Source: Pseudomonadota bacterium
GTDB lineage: Bacteria > Myxococcota_A > Polyangia > Polyangiales > JAFGIB01
DNA length: 54,864 nt
Assembly: GCA_017881185.1 (NCBI GenBank)
Contig: JADGRE010000011.1
Location: 1-54,864, forward strand
Reading direction: 5' to 3'
Each line of letters begins with the position of its first letter. Positions within the stretch are counted from its first letter, which is position 1. Both the position numbers and the translations under genes were made by a program. Of the stretch, positions 24,091 through 33,800 are shown one piece after another. Below the pieces are notes generated by a model. That model was not told where the DNA came from and did not search any database. It saw only the letters and a list, made by a program, of their open reading frames with translations.

Positions 24091-26802
24091 TCAGCGAAAT
24101 CTGCCCTCGAAGAGTCTCACGCGTCGCACCCAAAGGTCGATGAGAAAGAGGCACAGAGCGAGCGCCACGAACCAGGGCCACAGCGCCTGGCGCGTTGTGG
24201 GCGGCTGGGGGGCGGGGCGCCAGATCTGGGCGAGCGAAGGCTCCGCCATGCCGCCGGTTGCAGCGGCCACCGCGCGCAGCAGCGCCGCGTTGCTGCCGAC
24301 CGTCGCGTACTCCGCCGGGTAGGGTTGCGAGGCTTGTGCTCGGCTGCGTGCGACCATGCGGTCGCCGCGCCGCAACAGCGCGCGCAGGCCGAAGGTACCG
24401 AAGCCTGGCAACGGCAGCGAGCCTTCGTAGCGCCCGGGCGCAGTCTGCACGAGCGCCGCCGCGGCGCCTCCCGCCGGCTGCGCAGCGTCCGTCGGCTCGA
24501 GGTCGAGCTGGCCTTGCAGTCCGTCGAGGAAACGATCGTCGGCGTCGAGCGCGTCGATGATGACGTGGGCCACGCCGTCTTGGACGCTGACCTGCATCGG
24601 CAGCTCGTCGGCACGGAAGCTGCGCAGGTGCTCGCGCACGAGCTGCCCCAAGAAGCGTGCGAACGCCGGCCAGCGCAACCAGTCCGCGCTCCAGTGGCCT
24701 TTGAGATCCGTGGTGAGCGCCAGGACGTTGCCCAACCCCACGTGCCAGCGCGCGAGGATCGGTTCGCCAAGCTCGCTCTGCAAGATGACCTGCGCGGGAG
24801 CGGGCCTGGCCTGGGTTGCGACGTAGCCATGCAGCAGCGGTGCATGCGCGAGGTCGACGCCCTTGAGGAAGTCTGCCGGCTCACGCACCGACACGGAGAC
24901 GAGCTCGTCGACCGTGCTCTGGCGTTCGATGCTCGTGGTCTCGTCCACGAAGATGCGCGGCACGTTGCTCGGGTCGCTCGTGAAGTAGGCGCGACCGCCG
25001 CCGAGGTTCGCGCTGCTCTGCAGCAAGCCGCGGTTGACGTCGTTGCCGAGGCCCACGGTGCTGAGCGTGATGGCATCGGCGCGCATGGCCTGCACGAGCT
25101 CCGAGATGCCGGACTCCTGGCTCTGCCCGTCGGTCAGCAGGATGACGTGCTTGAGGCGTGCGCGGGTCACGCTGAGGTCTTGGTACGCGAGGTCCAGCGC
25201 GGCAAAGATCTGCGTGCCGCCCGCAGCCGTGAGGCGTGCGATGTTCTGCGCGATGCCGATGCGGTTGGCCGCGCTCTGCATGCGTACGCGGCGCTCGGGC
25301 GAGCCGGCGAAGCCGATGACCTCGATGAAGTCCGAGTCGCCCAGCACGGCGGCTGTGGCGCGTGCGGCTTCTTTCGCGAGCTCCATCTTCTGACCGACCA
25401 TCGAGCCGCTGCAGTCGATGACGAGCGCCAGTGCCAGCGAGTGTTCGTCGCGGCGGCGCTGCGTAGCGAGCTGTACGGGCAAGATGGCTTGGAGCGGCGT
25501 GTCTTGATAACCGCCGGGCCCGAAGCTCTGCTCACCGCCCGCCATCATGAACCCGCCGCCTGCGTCGGCCACGTAGCGCTGCAGGGCCTGCATGCTGGCG
25601 GGCGCAAGCGCTTGCGCGGGCACGTCGGAGAGCACTACGAAGTCGAAGCGCGAGAGCTCGGCGAGCGAGCGTGGCATGCCCGAGGCGCTGCGGACTTCGA
25701 CAGCGAAGTCGCTGCGTTCGAGCGCGGCGCGTGCCGCCATCAGCTGCGCCGGTGCACTGTCGACGAGCAAGACCCGGGCTGGGCCGTTGACCACGCCGCT
25801 GGCGCTGCCGACGTTGTTCTGCCGAAAGTGATCGGCGGTCAGCGGCTCGAGCTGCGCGCGGTAGGCGACGACTCCGGCCTCGTAGGCAAGCGACTCGAAG
25901 CCGAGCTCGGTTTCGCCCGGGCCCAGCGTGACTTCGCGTACCGGGTCGAGTGTGTTGCTCGCGCCGTCTTGGTATAGACGCACGCGTGCACGCGCGGCGG
26001 TCGTGGAGTGCACGCGTATTCGGACCGAGAAGCGTTTGCCGGCGTCGATGCGGGTCGGTAACTCGACTGCACGCACGGCGAGCTCGGCAGGCGGGGTTGC
26101 CTGCGCGAGCTTGTAATCGATCTGTACGTCGAACGCGCGTGCCCGCTTGGCCTCGGCCAGCAAATCGCCGCGAGTTTGGTTGCCGTCACTGAGCAAGACC
26201 AGCCGGCGAGCAGCGCCGCTCGGGAAGGTCGCATACGCGAGTTGGAGTGCGGCTTGCAGATCCGTGCTTGCGCCGGGTGAGTCCGCGGCGGTTGTTGGCT
26301 GGTGGCGGGGCAGGAGCAAGGCAGCGGCGGCATTCGCAGGTAGCTCGCGCAGGACTGGCTCGGCGGCGACCGTGATCAGTCGTGCGCTGCTCTCGCCACG
26401 CGCGCGCACGGCGTCTTGCACCCAGCTGCGCGCGGCGGCTAGCGCGACGTCCGAAATCGAATCGGAGACATCGACTACGAAGGTCGTGCAAACGCGCAGG
26501 CTGCGCGTGACACGCAGGGGCTGGGCGAGCGCCAGGATCAGGGTCGCGAGCAGCAGGCAACGCGCGAGCAAGCTGAGCGCGCGTTGTGCCCGCGATAGGC
26601 TGGTGAGCGCAGCTTGCGCGACTAACGCCACCAGCGGCAGCAACGCGAGCAGCACGAGGCGTTGCGGTGTGGCAAAGGTCAGTTGTGCGCCGGCGATCGT
26701 GAGCTGCCATGGATGGGCGTGAACACGCGCGTACAGCAGCGCGAAGAGTACGCCGCTCAGGCCGACGCTTGCGACGGTGGCGCCGAGGCGCGCGCGCGTC
26801 AT
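24091..26802 (-). CDS. Membrane protein with two vWA domains and a GATase-like region
   Basis: 903 residues. Three N-terminal membrane helices, then a first vWA domain with MIDAS DVSDS (about residue 105), a beta-sandwich region, a glutamine-amidotransferase-like segment (ARVLLVDSAPAQL ... GGGFMMAGGEQSFGPGGY), a second vWA with DCSGS and TDGQS, and a C-terminal membrane helix (FVALALCLFLIDLWV). It is the last of five genes; its ATG overlaps the BatA-like stop (ATGA). Proteins of this design are common partners of MoxR in Planctomycetes and Myxococcota. MIDAS motifs are complete in both vWA domains, suggesting metal-dependent ligand binding. Confidence 0.85.
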   Translation of the reverse strand: MTRARLGATVASVGLSGVLFALLYARVHAHPWQLTIAGAQLTFATPQRLVLLALLPLVALVAQAALTSLSRAQRALSLLARCLLLATLILALAQPLRVTRSLRVCTTFVVDVSDSISDVALAAARSWVQDAVRARGESSARLITVAAEPVLRELPANAAAALLLPRHQPTTAADSPGASTDLQAALQLAYATFPSGAARRLVLLSDGNQTRGDLLAEAKRARAFDVQIDYKLAQATPPAELAVRAVELPTRIDAGKRFSVRIRVHSTTAARARVRLYQDGASNTLDPVREVTLGPGETELGFESLAYEAGVVAYRAQLEPLTADHFRQNNVGSASGVVNGPARVLLVDSAPAQLMAARAALERSDFAVEVRSASGMPRSLAELSRFDFVVLSDVPAQALAPASMQALQRYVADAGGGFMMAGGEQSFGPGGYQDTPLQAILPVQLATQRRRDEHSLALALVIDCSGSMVGQKMELAKEAARATAAVLGDSDFIEVIGFAGSPERRVRMQSAANRIGIAQNIARLTAAGGTQIFAALDLAYQDLSVTRARLKHVILLTDGQSQESGISELVQAMRADAITLSTVGLGNDVNRGLLQSSANLGGGRAYFTSDPSNVPRIFVDETTSIERQSTVDELVSVSVREPADFLKGVDLAHAPLLHGYVATQARPAPAQVILQSELGEPILARWHVGLGNVLALTTDLKGHWSADWLRWPAFARFLGQLVREHLRSFRADELPMQVSVQDGVAHVIIDALDADDRFLDGLQGQLDLEPTDAAQPAGGAAAALVQTAPGRYEGSLPLPGFGTFGLRALLRRGDRMVARSRAQASQPYPAEYATVGSNAALLRAVAAATGGMAEPSLAQIWRPAPQPPTTRQALWPWFVALALCLFLIDLWVRRVRLFEGRFR

Positions 26803-28493
26803 GTGATCCACCGCCGCTGATAGCTCACCCACTCGACCAGGAGCAGTAGCAGCGCGGCGCCGGTCAGCAGCCACCACGGCGACTCGTGCACGCTCGTCCA
26901 CCATGCAGAGCCGTGCGTGTGCGCGACGCGGGGCGGGGTCCACGGCAAGCTGTGCGGGGCGATGTCGGCGCGCGCGTCGAGATCCTGCTGGGTGCTGCTC
27001 GGCAGCTGCGTGGGCGAAGGGCTGAGCGCCTCGATCACGTTCAGCAGCAAGAGCGGCCAGGCCACGCGCAGGGGCAGGTCGCTGTCGCGAACGTCGAAGC
27101 CGAGCACCACGAAGCGACGCCCCTCGCGCACGCCGGTGACGAGCAGCGGGGTGTCGGCGGAGCTGGCGACCACGACATCGTCTCGCGCAGGTCGCAGGCG
27201 CCGCGCGTGTGCCACGTTGACATCACCGAGCGCCACAAAGCGCAAGAGCGGATGTGCTCGCAGCTGCTGATCGAAGTAGGGACGGCTGACCTCAGCCCCG
27301 ACCGAGATGGGCTGGGTCGTGCCCGCAGGTGGCGCGAGGTAGAGCGCGGGGGCCGCGGGCAGCTCACGCGGTGCGACGCCGTCGAAGATCACGAGATCGT
27401 AGCCGCGTGTCGAGCGGTATTGGGCGGGAGCTAGCTGATCTACGTCCAGGTACTCTTCCAAGAGCAGCGCCGCTTCCAGGTAGCGATTGCCAGGGCCCAC
27501 CAGCAGCACGTGTTTGTGCGCGACGGGAGTGAGCTCGGCACGGGCCTCGTCGTCTGCCGCGAGGTCGTCATGCGTGCCGCCGTCCAGCGTCAGCTGCGCA
27601 CGCAGCGTGGCCCCTACGCCGCCGAGATTCTCGTAGAAGCGGCGGACGCGAGCATGTCCTGGGACCTCCAGCGTGTCGTGCTGAAGTAACTGCCCATCGC
27701 CGAAGAGCTGCAGGGTGGGGTGCTCGAGCGCATCGCCACCGTTTTCGGCCTCGACGAGGACCTCGGTTTGATCCGGCCGTAGCGGATAGCGACGCGCGGC
27801 CAGCGCCGAGACGCGCAGGTTGTGGCTGCGCTTGCCAAAGCGCACATGCTCGAGCACGACGCCACTGGCGCGCAAGCGTTGCAGCAGCTGGGCGTCGACA
27901 GAGAACGCGCCGTCCGACAAGAGGAGCAGCTTGGGGTGCAGCGTGCCGCGCAGCATCTGCAGCGCGAGCTGGGCCGCGGGTGCGAAGCGGGTGCGCGCGC
28001 GGGAGGGATGTACGGCACCGAGCGCTGCGTGGAGCTCGGCGGCGTCGCGCGTCATCGGACACAAGGCGCGCGGGGCGTCGTCCATCTGCACGACGATCAT
28101 CGCGTCCGCAGGGTTGCGGGAGTCGACCAGCTGGTGCGCACGGCGCAGGGCGAGGCCTAGGCGCGAAGGAGCGACGTCGGTTGCCTGCATGCTCAGCCCG
28201 GCGTCGATCAACAGCACGCTGGTGCCGCCGTCGGCTGTAGAGCGAGTGGGGTCGGCGAAGGCTAGCGCGAGCAGCGTCACGATGCACAGCGAGAGCAACA
28301 GCGACAGCAGCTGGCGCAGCCGTGACAAAAGCTGCGCGGTGGGTCGCGGCGCCAGCGCCTGTTCCCACAGCTGCAGGCTCGCCACCACGGCGCGCTTGCG
28401 ACGCACCCGCAACAGATGCAACGCCAGCGTGACGGCCCAAGCACCCGCGAGCAAGAGGCCCAGCTGGCCCAACGTCAAGCGCGCGAGCTCCAT
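26799..28493 (-). CDS. BatA-like membrane protein with degenerate vWA domain
   Basis: 564 residues. MELARLTLG begins a Bat N-terminal region with two membrane helices (LLAGAWAVTLALHLL; LLSLLLSLCIVTLLALAF). A vWA-like domain follows (SVLLIDAGLSMQ ... LLLLSDGAF): the MIDAS reads DAGLS, with Gly where the first Ser is expected, so metal binding may be weak. A long periplasmic portion of Ig-like strands leads to a C-terminal helix (WWLLTGAALLLLLVEWV). Start overlaps the DUF58 stop by one base (TGATG), and its own stop overlaps the next gene by four, so it is tightly coupled. Confidence 0.82.
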   Translation of the reverse strand: MELARLTLGQLGLLLAGAWAVTLALHLLRVRRKRAVVASLQLWEQALAPRPTAQLLSRLRQLLSLLLSLCIVTLLALAFADPTRSTADGGTSVLLIDAGLSMQATDVAPSRLGLALRRAHQLVDSRNPADAMIVVQMDDAPRALCPMTRDAAELHAALGAVHPSRARTRFAPAAQLALQMLRGTLHPKLLLLSDGAFSVDAQLLQRLRASGVVLEHVRFGKRSHNLRVSALAARRYPLRPDQTEVLVEAENGGDALEHPTLQLFGDGQLLQHDTLEVPGHARVRRFYENLGGVGATLRAQLTLDGGTHDDLAADDEARAELTPVAHKHVLLVGPGNRYLEAALLLEEYLDVDQLAPAQYRSTRGYDLVIFDGVAPRELPAAPALYLAPPAGTTQPISVGAEVSRPYFDQQLRAHPLLRFVALGDVNVAHARRLRPARDDVVVASSADTPLLVTGVREGRRFVVLGFDVRDSDLPLRVAWPLLLLNVIEALSPSPTQLPSSTQQDLDARADIAPHSLPWTPPRVAHTHGSAWWTSVHESPWWLLTGAALLLLLVEWVSYQRRWIT

Positions 28494-29428
28494 CAGCCGA
28501 GCATCCCGCCACGCCGCAGGATGCGTAGCACTGCATCTTGCGGCGTGACCCGCGTGTCGAGCGCGAAGTACGGCACTTGCTTCTGCGCGCAGAACGCGGC
28601 GACCGCGCGCTCGTGGCGTTGGCGCGCCGCACGCACGCGCTGCAGGAGCGCCGGCGTCACGGTCAGCGCCCGTGCTTCGCCGGTTTCGGCATCTATCAGC
28701 TCGATGTCGCCCCCAAGGCCGGGGTCCTCGTCGCTCGCGTCGACCAGCTGCAACACGTACGGTTCGAACTTGGCGTAGCGCAGCGTGCTGATGGCGGTCT
28801 GCCAACCGGCGAAGTCGTAGAGGTCGGAGACGAGCACCACTACACCGCGGCGCTTGTGAGCGGCCACGAAGTTGGTCGCTGCGGCGGCTAGGTCGGTGCG
28901 GCCCTGCGCCGTCAGCGGGCGCAGGAATGCGAATACCGAGAAGATGCGCTGCTTGCCGCGCATGGCCGGCAGGCTGCTCACCACCCCGTCGGCCAGCGCG
29001 AGCAACGCGACGCGGTCCAGGTGCGAGAGGCTCACGTAGGCGAGCGCCGCCGTCAGCTGCTTGGCGTAGTCCAGCTTGCTCGGGCTGCCAAGGCCCATGG
29101 AGGCGGAGCTGTCCACCAGCAGGTACACGCAGAGGTCTTCCTCCTCCTCGTGCAGCCGCAAGAGTAGGCGTTCGCTGCGCGCGTAGGCGTTCCAGTCCAC
29201 GTGGCGCAGGTCGTCACCCGCCGAGTACTCGCGGTAGTCCGCGAACTCCACGCCGCTGCCGGCCTTCTTCGATGGCCGCTCTGCACGCAGGCCAGCCGAC
29301 TGCAAGCGACGAGACATCAGTGCCAGGCCCTCGAGCCGCTTCTGGAAGGCCTCGTCGAACAACTCGCGCTCGGGACCTGGCTCGGCTACGGGCTGGCTGC
29401 TGCGGGCTGTGCGGGGAAACCAACGCAT
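28493..29428 (-). CDS. DUF58-domain protein
   Basis: 311 residues. Contains the DUF58 signature: SGVEFADYREYSAGDDLRHV followed by DWNAYARSERLLLRLHEEEE, then a vWA-like fold with DSSAS (MIDAS) near residue 107. No signal peptide; probably cytoplasmic, working with MoxR. It is six bases after the MoxR stop. DUF58/MoxR pairs are thought to act as a chaperone or metal-insertion unit for vWA proteins; targets here are likely the two membrane vWA genes that follow. Confidence 0.92.
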   Translation of the reverse strand: MRWFPRTARSSQPVAEPGPERELFDEAFQKRLEGLALMSRRLQSAGLRAERPSKKAGSGVEFADYREYSAGDDLRHVDWNAYARSERLLLRLHEEEEDLCVYLLVDSSASMGLGSPSKLDYAKQLTAALAYVSLSHLDRVALLALADGVVSSLPAMRGKQRIFSVFAFLRPLTAQGRTDLAAAATNFVAAHKRRGVVVLVSDLYDFAGWQTAISTLRYAKFEPYVLQLVDASDEDPGLGGDIELIDAETGEARALTVTPALLQRVRAARQRHERAVAAFCAQKQVPYFALDTRVTPQDAVLRILRRGGMLG

Positions 29429-29434
29429 GCAGCG

Positions 29435-30433
29435 TCACGCCGGGCTGGGCGCCACGTTGGCGAGGATCTGATCGAGGATCTGGTCGGTGGTGATGGCCTC
29501 GGCTTCGCCTTCGAAGCTGAGAATGATGCGGTGGCGCAGCGCAGGCTTCACGACCTGCCGGATGTCCTCAGGCGCAACGTGGAAGCGGCCGGCGAAGAGC
29601 GCACGCGTCTTGGCGGCTACGAGACAGGCCTGCGCGCCGCGGGGGCTGCCACCGAAGCGCACGTAGCGACGCACCAGCTCGGGCGCGCCTTCGCGGTCTT
29701 TGTGCGTGGCTTCGAGCAGACGCACCGCGTAGTCCTGCACGTGTTTGGCCACGGCGACCTCGCGCACCAGCTTGCGCATCGCCAGCAGCTCTTCGCGCCG
29801 CAGCACGCAGTGCAGCTCGGGCGAGCTCGGGCCGGTGGTGCGATCGAGGATGCTGTGCAGTTGCGCGCGACTGGGGAACTCGACGCGCAGCTTGAACAGG
29901 AAGCGATCGAGCTGCGCCTCCGGCAACGGATACGTGCCTTCCATTTCCAGCGGGTTCTGCGTGGCGAGCACCAGAAACGGCTCTTCGAGTGGATAGGTGA
30001 TCTTCGAGAGCGTGACCGAGTGCTCCTGCATGGCTTCGAGCAGTGCGCTCTGGGTCTTGGGCGTGGTGCGGTTGATCTCGTCGGCCAGGAGCACGTGCGC
30101 GAAGATCGGCCCGCGCTGGAACTCGAACGACTTCTTGCCGCTCTCGTCCTCGCGGATCAGCGTGGTGCCCAAGATGTCTGCCGGCATGAGGTCGGGCGTG
30201 AACTGGATGCGCGAGAACTTGAGATCCAGCGCTGCGGCCAGCGCTCGGACCAGCGCGGTCTTGCCGAGCCCGGGGACACCTTCGAGCAGTGCGTGACCGC
30301 CCGCGAGCAAGCAGATCAACACGCCGTCGACGATCTCGTCTTGGCCCACGATGGCCTTGCCAATCTCGGCGCGCACGGCGGCGACCTGCGCTTGGAAGCG
30401 TTCGACTGCGGCTTTGGGGTTCAGGTCATTCAT
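29435..30433 (-). CDS. MoxR-type AAA+ ATPase
   Basis: 332 residues, standard length. Walker A GVPGLGKT (52-59), Walker B VLLADEINR (about 114-122), sensor region LVLATQNPLEMEGTYPLPEA, and the MoxR lid domain with FGGSPRGAQACL. Cytoplasmic AAA+ ATPase believed to remodel vWA-domain partners. ATGA overlap with the upstream coiled-coil gene and a six-base gap to DUF58 place it in one operon. Confidence 0.95.
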   Translation of the reverse strand: MNDLNPKAAVERFQAQVAAVRAEIGKAIVGQDEIVDGVLICLLAGGHALLEGVPGLGKTALVRALAAALDLKFSRIQFTPDLMPADILGTTLIREDESGKKSFEFQRGPIFAHVLLADEINRTTPKTQSALLEAMQEHSVTLSKITYPLEEPFLVLATQNPLEMEGTYPLPEAQLDRFLFKLRVEFPSRAQLHSILDRTTGPSSPELHCVLRREELLAMRKLVREVAVAKHVQDYAVRLLEATHKDREGAPELVRRYVRFGGSPRGAQACLVAAKTRALFAGRFHVAPEDIRQVVKPALRHRIILSFEGEAEAITTDQILDQILANVAPSPA

Positions 30434-32352
30434 GGCTGGCCTGTGGTGTCTGCCTGTGGTGTCTGCCGTGGGCGGATCAACTGGAAGTAGCGGCGCACGT
30501 AGAAGCGATACCCGCCGGGGATCTGGTCGCGCTCCAGCTCGCTCTGCGCGTAGTGCTCGTAGTCCGTGTGTACCTGCTCGTAGGCCTTCGACGCAAACCC
30601 ACGCTGCGCAGCCTGGAAGATCACTTCGCTGCGCGTCGGGCCGTGTCCGGCTTGGCCCTCGACCCGGCTATCGACCGATTGACCCGAGAGCGAGCTGGGC
30701 GCGGCGGAGTGCGGGCGGCCATCCCCAGCGCCCGGCCCATGCGTGGCTTGCATTCGCAGCTGCGTCGAGTCGGTGTCGCCAGGCTGGTTCGAGTGCTCCG
30801 AGGCGGATTGGGCGGCACCCGGCAACGAGATGTTGCCGGCTTCCTGGCCAGGCGCCTCCATCAGCAAGCCACGCGAACCGGGCTTGTGGCCGGTCTGCTT
30901 GTCGGAGTTGGCCCCGGCTTGCTCGCGAAAGTGCTGCAGGGTCAGCGCTTGGCCGTTGGCCGACTGGCTCTGCGCTTGCCCTTGGGACTGCGCCCGCGCC
31001 TGTTCGCGCTGCTGGGCAGCGCGTTGCTGCTGAGAACCTTGCCCTGGTCGCTGCCGGCGGATCAGCTCTTGCAGCTGCGCGAGGCGCTCCTGCAACGCCT
31101 TGCTGGTCTGTGCGCCTGCGGCGTGCTGTTGCAGCTGCTCGATGTCCTGGGCCGAGCGGTCGAGCTGTTCGGCAGCGGTCTTGGGCTGCTCTTGCATGGC
31201 TTGGCTGGCTTGCTCCAGGTCACGCTGTAGCTGCTCCAGCTCGCGCTGCATCGCGCGCTGCTCGCGTTCCTGGCGCAACAGCTGGTCGAGCTCGCGCTTC
31301 TTCTGCTCGAGCAAGCTGCGCTCCGCTGGCGTCGCCGCCGTGCGGTCTTGCGAGGTGTGCAAGAGCGACGCCTGCTCTGTGCCTTCGGGCCGAGCCGGGC
31401 GCGGCGTGTGTGTCGCCAGACGCTGGCTGGCTGCGTGCAGTGCGTCGCGCAGGGCCTGCAACGTACGGGCATCGGGCTTGTCCGCGCGTGCGCGCGCAGC
31501 GAGCTGCTGCAACTGCGCTTGCACCGCAGCGCGGTCGTTGTCGGCGAGCGCCTGCGCGAGGCGCTGCGTGATGCGCTGCGCGCTGAAACCGTCTTGCAGC
31601 GCGTGCAGCGCATCGCGGATCGCTGCGTCGTCGTGGCGATCTCGGGCAAGCGCGTCGTGCAAGGTCTGCAGCTGCGCCAGCGCCTGCGCGCGATCGACCT
31701 GCCGCTCGGAGAGCGCGCCCAACAGTTGGGTGAGTCGCTCGCTGGTCTCGCGTGCCAGTGGCGTCAGCTGCCTCTGCGTGGTGAGCGCGGCAAGCTCCGC
31801 GCGCGAGCCCTGCAGGTCGTCGCTCGCCAGCAGCGCTTGCAGCTGCGGGCGCTGCAGCTTGGTCGGCGTCGACGGCTGTGGCACGTGCAGCCGGCTGAGC
31901 GCAGCCAGCCCGAGCAACAGTAGGATCAACGCGGGCAAGTGCGCAGGAGCGTGTAGCGGCTGAGCGCGCCGCGCCGACAGCGAGCTCGCCAAGCGCTGCG
32001 CGTCGGCGACTGTGGCTTGCATGAAGGCGGAACGCTGCTCCGCGGGCAAGGCAGTGAACTCCCACGCGCTCGCCACCAGAGCGTGCAACCCATGGGCGCG
32101 ATCGAGCTTGGTTGCGGCCGTGAGGGCTTCGATGCGGCGCGCTGCCAGGGCCAGGGCGCCGAGCACGGGTAGGGCGAGCGCGCTCCACAACAGCGCGCGC
32201 GTGAGCCGGTCGTCGTGGGCGCCAAGGCGCACGCGCAGCAGCCACAAGCCGGCACAAGCTGCAGCGGCGACCCCTGCAAGCGCGAAGCCGTCGAGCGCAC
32301 GCTGCAAACGCATGCGAACACGGGTCGCCTGGATGCGGACTTCGAGTGACAC
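30430..32352 (-). CDS. Coiled-coil membrane protein heading the MoxR/vWA operon
   Basis: 640 residues. N-terminal membrane helices (ALAGVAAAACAGLWLL; LLWSALALPVLGALAL; a third near LPALILLLLGLAAL). Residues about 160-450 are Gln/Arg/Ala/Leu-rich coiled coil (for example RELDQLLRQEREQRAMQREL), then a Gln/Gly/Ser-rich stretch, and a conserved-looking end: QVHTDYEHYAQSELERDQIP then GGYRFYVRRYFQLIRPR. The layout parallels the DUF4175-like protein at 9-12 kb (N-terminal helices plus Q-rich coiled coil), although that one has an added beta region. GTG at 32352 is the outermost sensible start; ATG at 32313 is an alternative. It is the first gene of the operon. Confidence 0.8.
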   Translation of the reverse strand: MSLEVRIQATRVRMRLQRALDGFALAGVAAAACAGLWLLRVRLGAHDDRLTRALLWSALALPVLGALALAARRIEALTAATKLDRAHGLHALVASAWEFTALPAEQRSAFMQATVADAQRLASSLSARRAQPLHAPAHLPALILLLLGLAALSRLHVPQPSTPTKLQRPQLQALLASDDLQGSRAELAALTTQRQLTPLARETSERLTQLLGALSERQVDRAQALAQLQTLHDALARDRHDDAAIRDALHALQDGFSAQRITQRLAQALADNDRAAVQAQLQQLAARARADKPDARTLQALRDALHAASQRLATHTPRPARPEGTEQASLLHTSQDRTAATPAERSLLEQKKRELDQLLRQEREQRAMQRELEQLQRDLEQASQAMQEQPKTAAEQLDRSAQDIEQLQQHAAGAQTSKALQERLAQLQELIRRQRPGQGSQQQRAAQQREQARAQSQGQAQSQSANGQALTLQHFREQAGANSDKQTGHKPGSRGLLMEAPGQEAGNISLPGAAQSASEHSNQPGDTDSTQLRMQATHGPGAGDGRPHSAAPSSLSGQSVDSRVEGQAGHGPTRSEVIFQAAQRGFASKAYEQVHTDYEHYAQSELERDQIPGGYRFYVRRYFQLIRPRQTPQADTTGQP

Positions 32353-32509
32353 GGGCAGCCATCAGCATGCCACGGCGTGCGGGCGCTGGCTGTAGGCTGG
32401 GCTGTGTGGGCACAGGCCTCAGCAGCCGTCCACGCAGATCGCACCGTCGGCTTCTGGGTGCTTCGCGGTACAGGCCCCAGTGCCAGCTGCTCGCGCGACC
32501 GAGCGGCTT

Positions 32510-33751
32510 TCAGTGGCCGGGCGCGAGCCACGGCGAAACGGGCGAATGCGGCGCCGGTCCAATCGGTAGCGCGAGCAGCTCGCCGCCGGCCTCGACGTTG
32601 CCCTGCTCACGAGGAACGATCACCAACGCATCCACGCACGCCATCGACGGCAGTGAGCCCGAGCCCTGCTGGCTGTGCAGGCGGGCGATGAGCTGATCTT
32701 GCACCCCATGCAGCGTCGCGCGCGCCAGCTCCGTGCGGCCGGGCTTGTGCGCGTAGGCGGCCTCCAGCTTCACGCTCAGCGGGCGAGGGAAGAGTGCGAC
32801 GTGCCCTTGCATGCGGCGCAGCCCCGGACGCACGAACAGCTCGAAGGTGACCAGCGCACTCACCGGATTGCCCGGCAAGCCGATGATGGGCACGCGCCCC
32901 GCACGCGCGAAGAGCAACGGCTTGCCTGGCTTGATCGCGACCTTGTGGAACGCGACCTCTGCGCCGACGTCGGTCAGCGCTTTCTCGACGAGGTCGTACG
33001 TGCCGACGGATACGCCACCCACCGTGAGCAAGACGTCCGCTTGCAGTCCTTCGCGCACGCGCGCACGAATGTCGCTGCGGATGTCGCGCGAGGTCGGCAG
33101 CACCCACGGTACCCCACCGCACTGCCGCACCGCTGCGGCGAGCGCATACGCGTTGCTGTTGACGAGAGTGCCGGCGCGCAGCGGGTCGCCAAGCTCGCGC
33201 AGCTCATCGCCCGTGCACAGAATGGCCACGCGCGGCGCGGGGAATACCTCGAGCGTCGCGCAGTCCTGACTCGCGGCCAGTCCGAGCTCGCCGGGACCGA
33301 GCGCGGTTGCAGCCGGTAGCGCAGTCGCGCCGCGCAACAGATCGGAGCCTTGCCGCCGCACGTGCGCACCCAGTCGCGGCACGGTCTGCAGCACGACGCG
33401 CCCGTCGTCGGTGGGTGTAGTGTCTTCCTGCATCACGACGCTGTCCGCGCCGGCGGGCAGGGGCGCCCCCGTGAAGATGCGCATCGCGCTGCCCGCAGCG
33501 AGCGGGCCAGGCAGCGGCCCTCCAGCGCGAGATTCGCCGCACACGGACAGCACCGAGCCCGCTGCCGCAACGTCGGCGGCGCGCAGGGCGTAGCCGTCCA
33601 TCGCGCTGTTGTCGAGCTCCGGCAGGTCGTAGCGAGCTCGCAGCTCGCTCGCGAGCACGTGGCCGAGCGCCGCTGCCAGCGGTGTGGGAACTGCTGGCAG
33701 CGGTGCGAAGCTCGGCAGCATCTGCTCGAGCGCTTGCTGGATGGTGATCAC
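32510..33751 (-). CDS. moeA: Molybdopterin molybdotransferase MoeA
   Basis: About 413 residues, typical for MoeA. Inserts molybdenum into adenylylated molybdopterin. Visible motifs: LPELDNSAMDGYALRA, FTGAPLPAGADSVVMQEDT, AILCTGDEL, VNSNAYALAA, TVGGVSVGTYDLV, KPGKPLLFARAG and GLPGNPVSALVTFELFV, covering the MoeA N domain, the MoCF-biosynthesis domain and the C-terminal barrel. GTG at 33751 (VITIQQALEQML) fits the family start; TTG immediately before is possible. The nearest neighbours are unrelated, so it stands alone here. Confidence 0.93.
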   Translation of the reverse strand: MITIQQALEQMLPSFAPLPAVPTPLAAALGHVLASELRARYDLPELDNSAMDGYALRAADVAAAGSVLSVCGESRAGGPLPGPLAAGSAMRIFTGAPLPAGADSVVMQEDTTPTDDGRVVLQTVPRLGAHVRRQGSDLLRGATALPAATALGPGELGLAASQDCATLEVFPAPRVAILCTGDELRELGDPLRAGTLVNSNAYALAAAVRQCGGVPWVLPTSRDIRSDIRARVREGLQADVLLTVGGVSVGTYDLVEKALTDVGAEVAFHKVAIKPGKPLLFARAGRVPIIGLPGNPVSALVTFELFVRPGLRRMQGHVALFPRPLSVKLEAAYAHKPGRTELARATLHGVQDQLIARLHSQQGSGSLPSMACVDALVIVPREQGNVEAGGELLALPIGPAPHSPVSPWLAPGH

Positions 33752-33800
33752 CAAGCGCAGTTGTGCCGAAGAAAGCCCGCTGACGCCAGCCGCAGCGCGC

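Noticed and set aside
24325..25977. 550-residue open frame antisense to the double-vWA gene
   Set aside because: Overlaps a strongly supported coding gene in full and has no domain or ribosome-site support.
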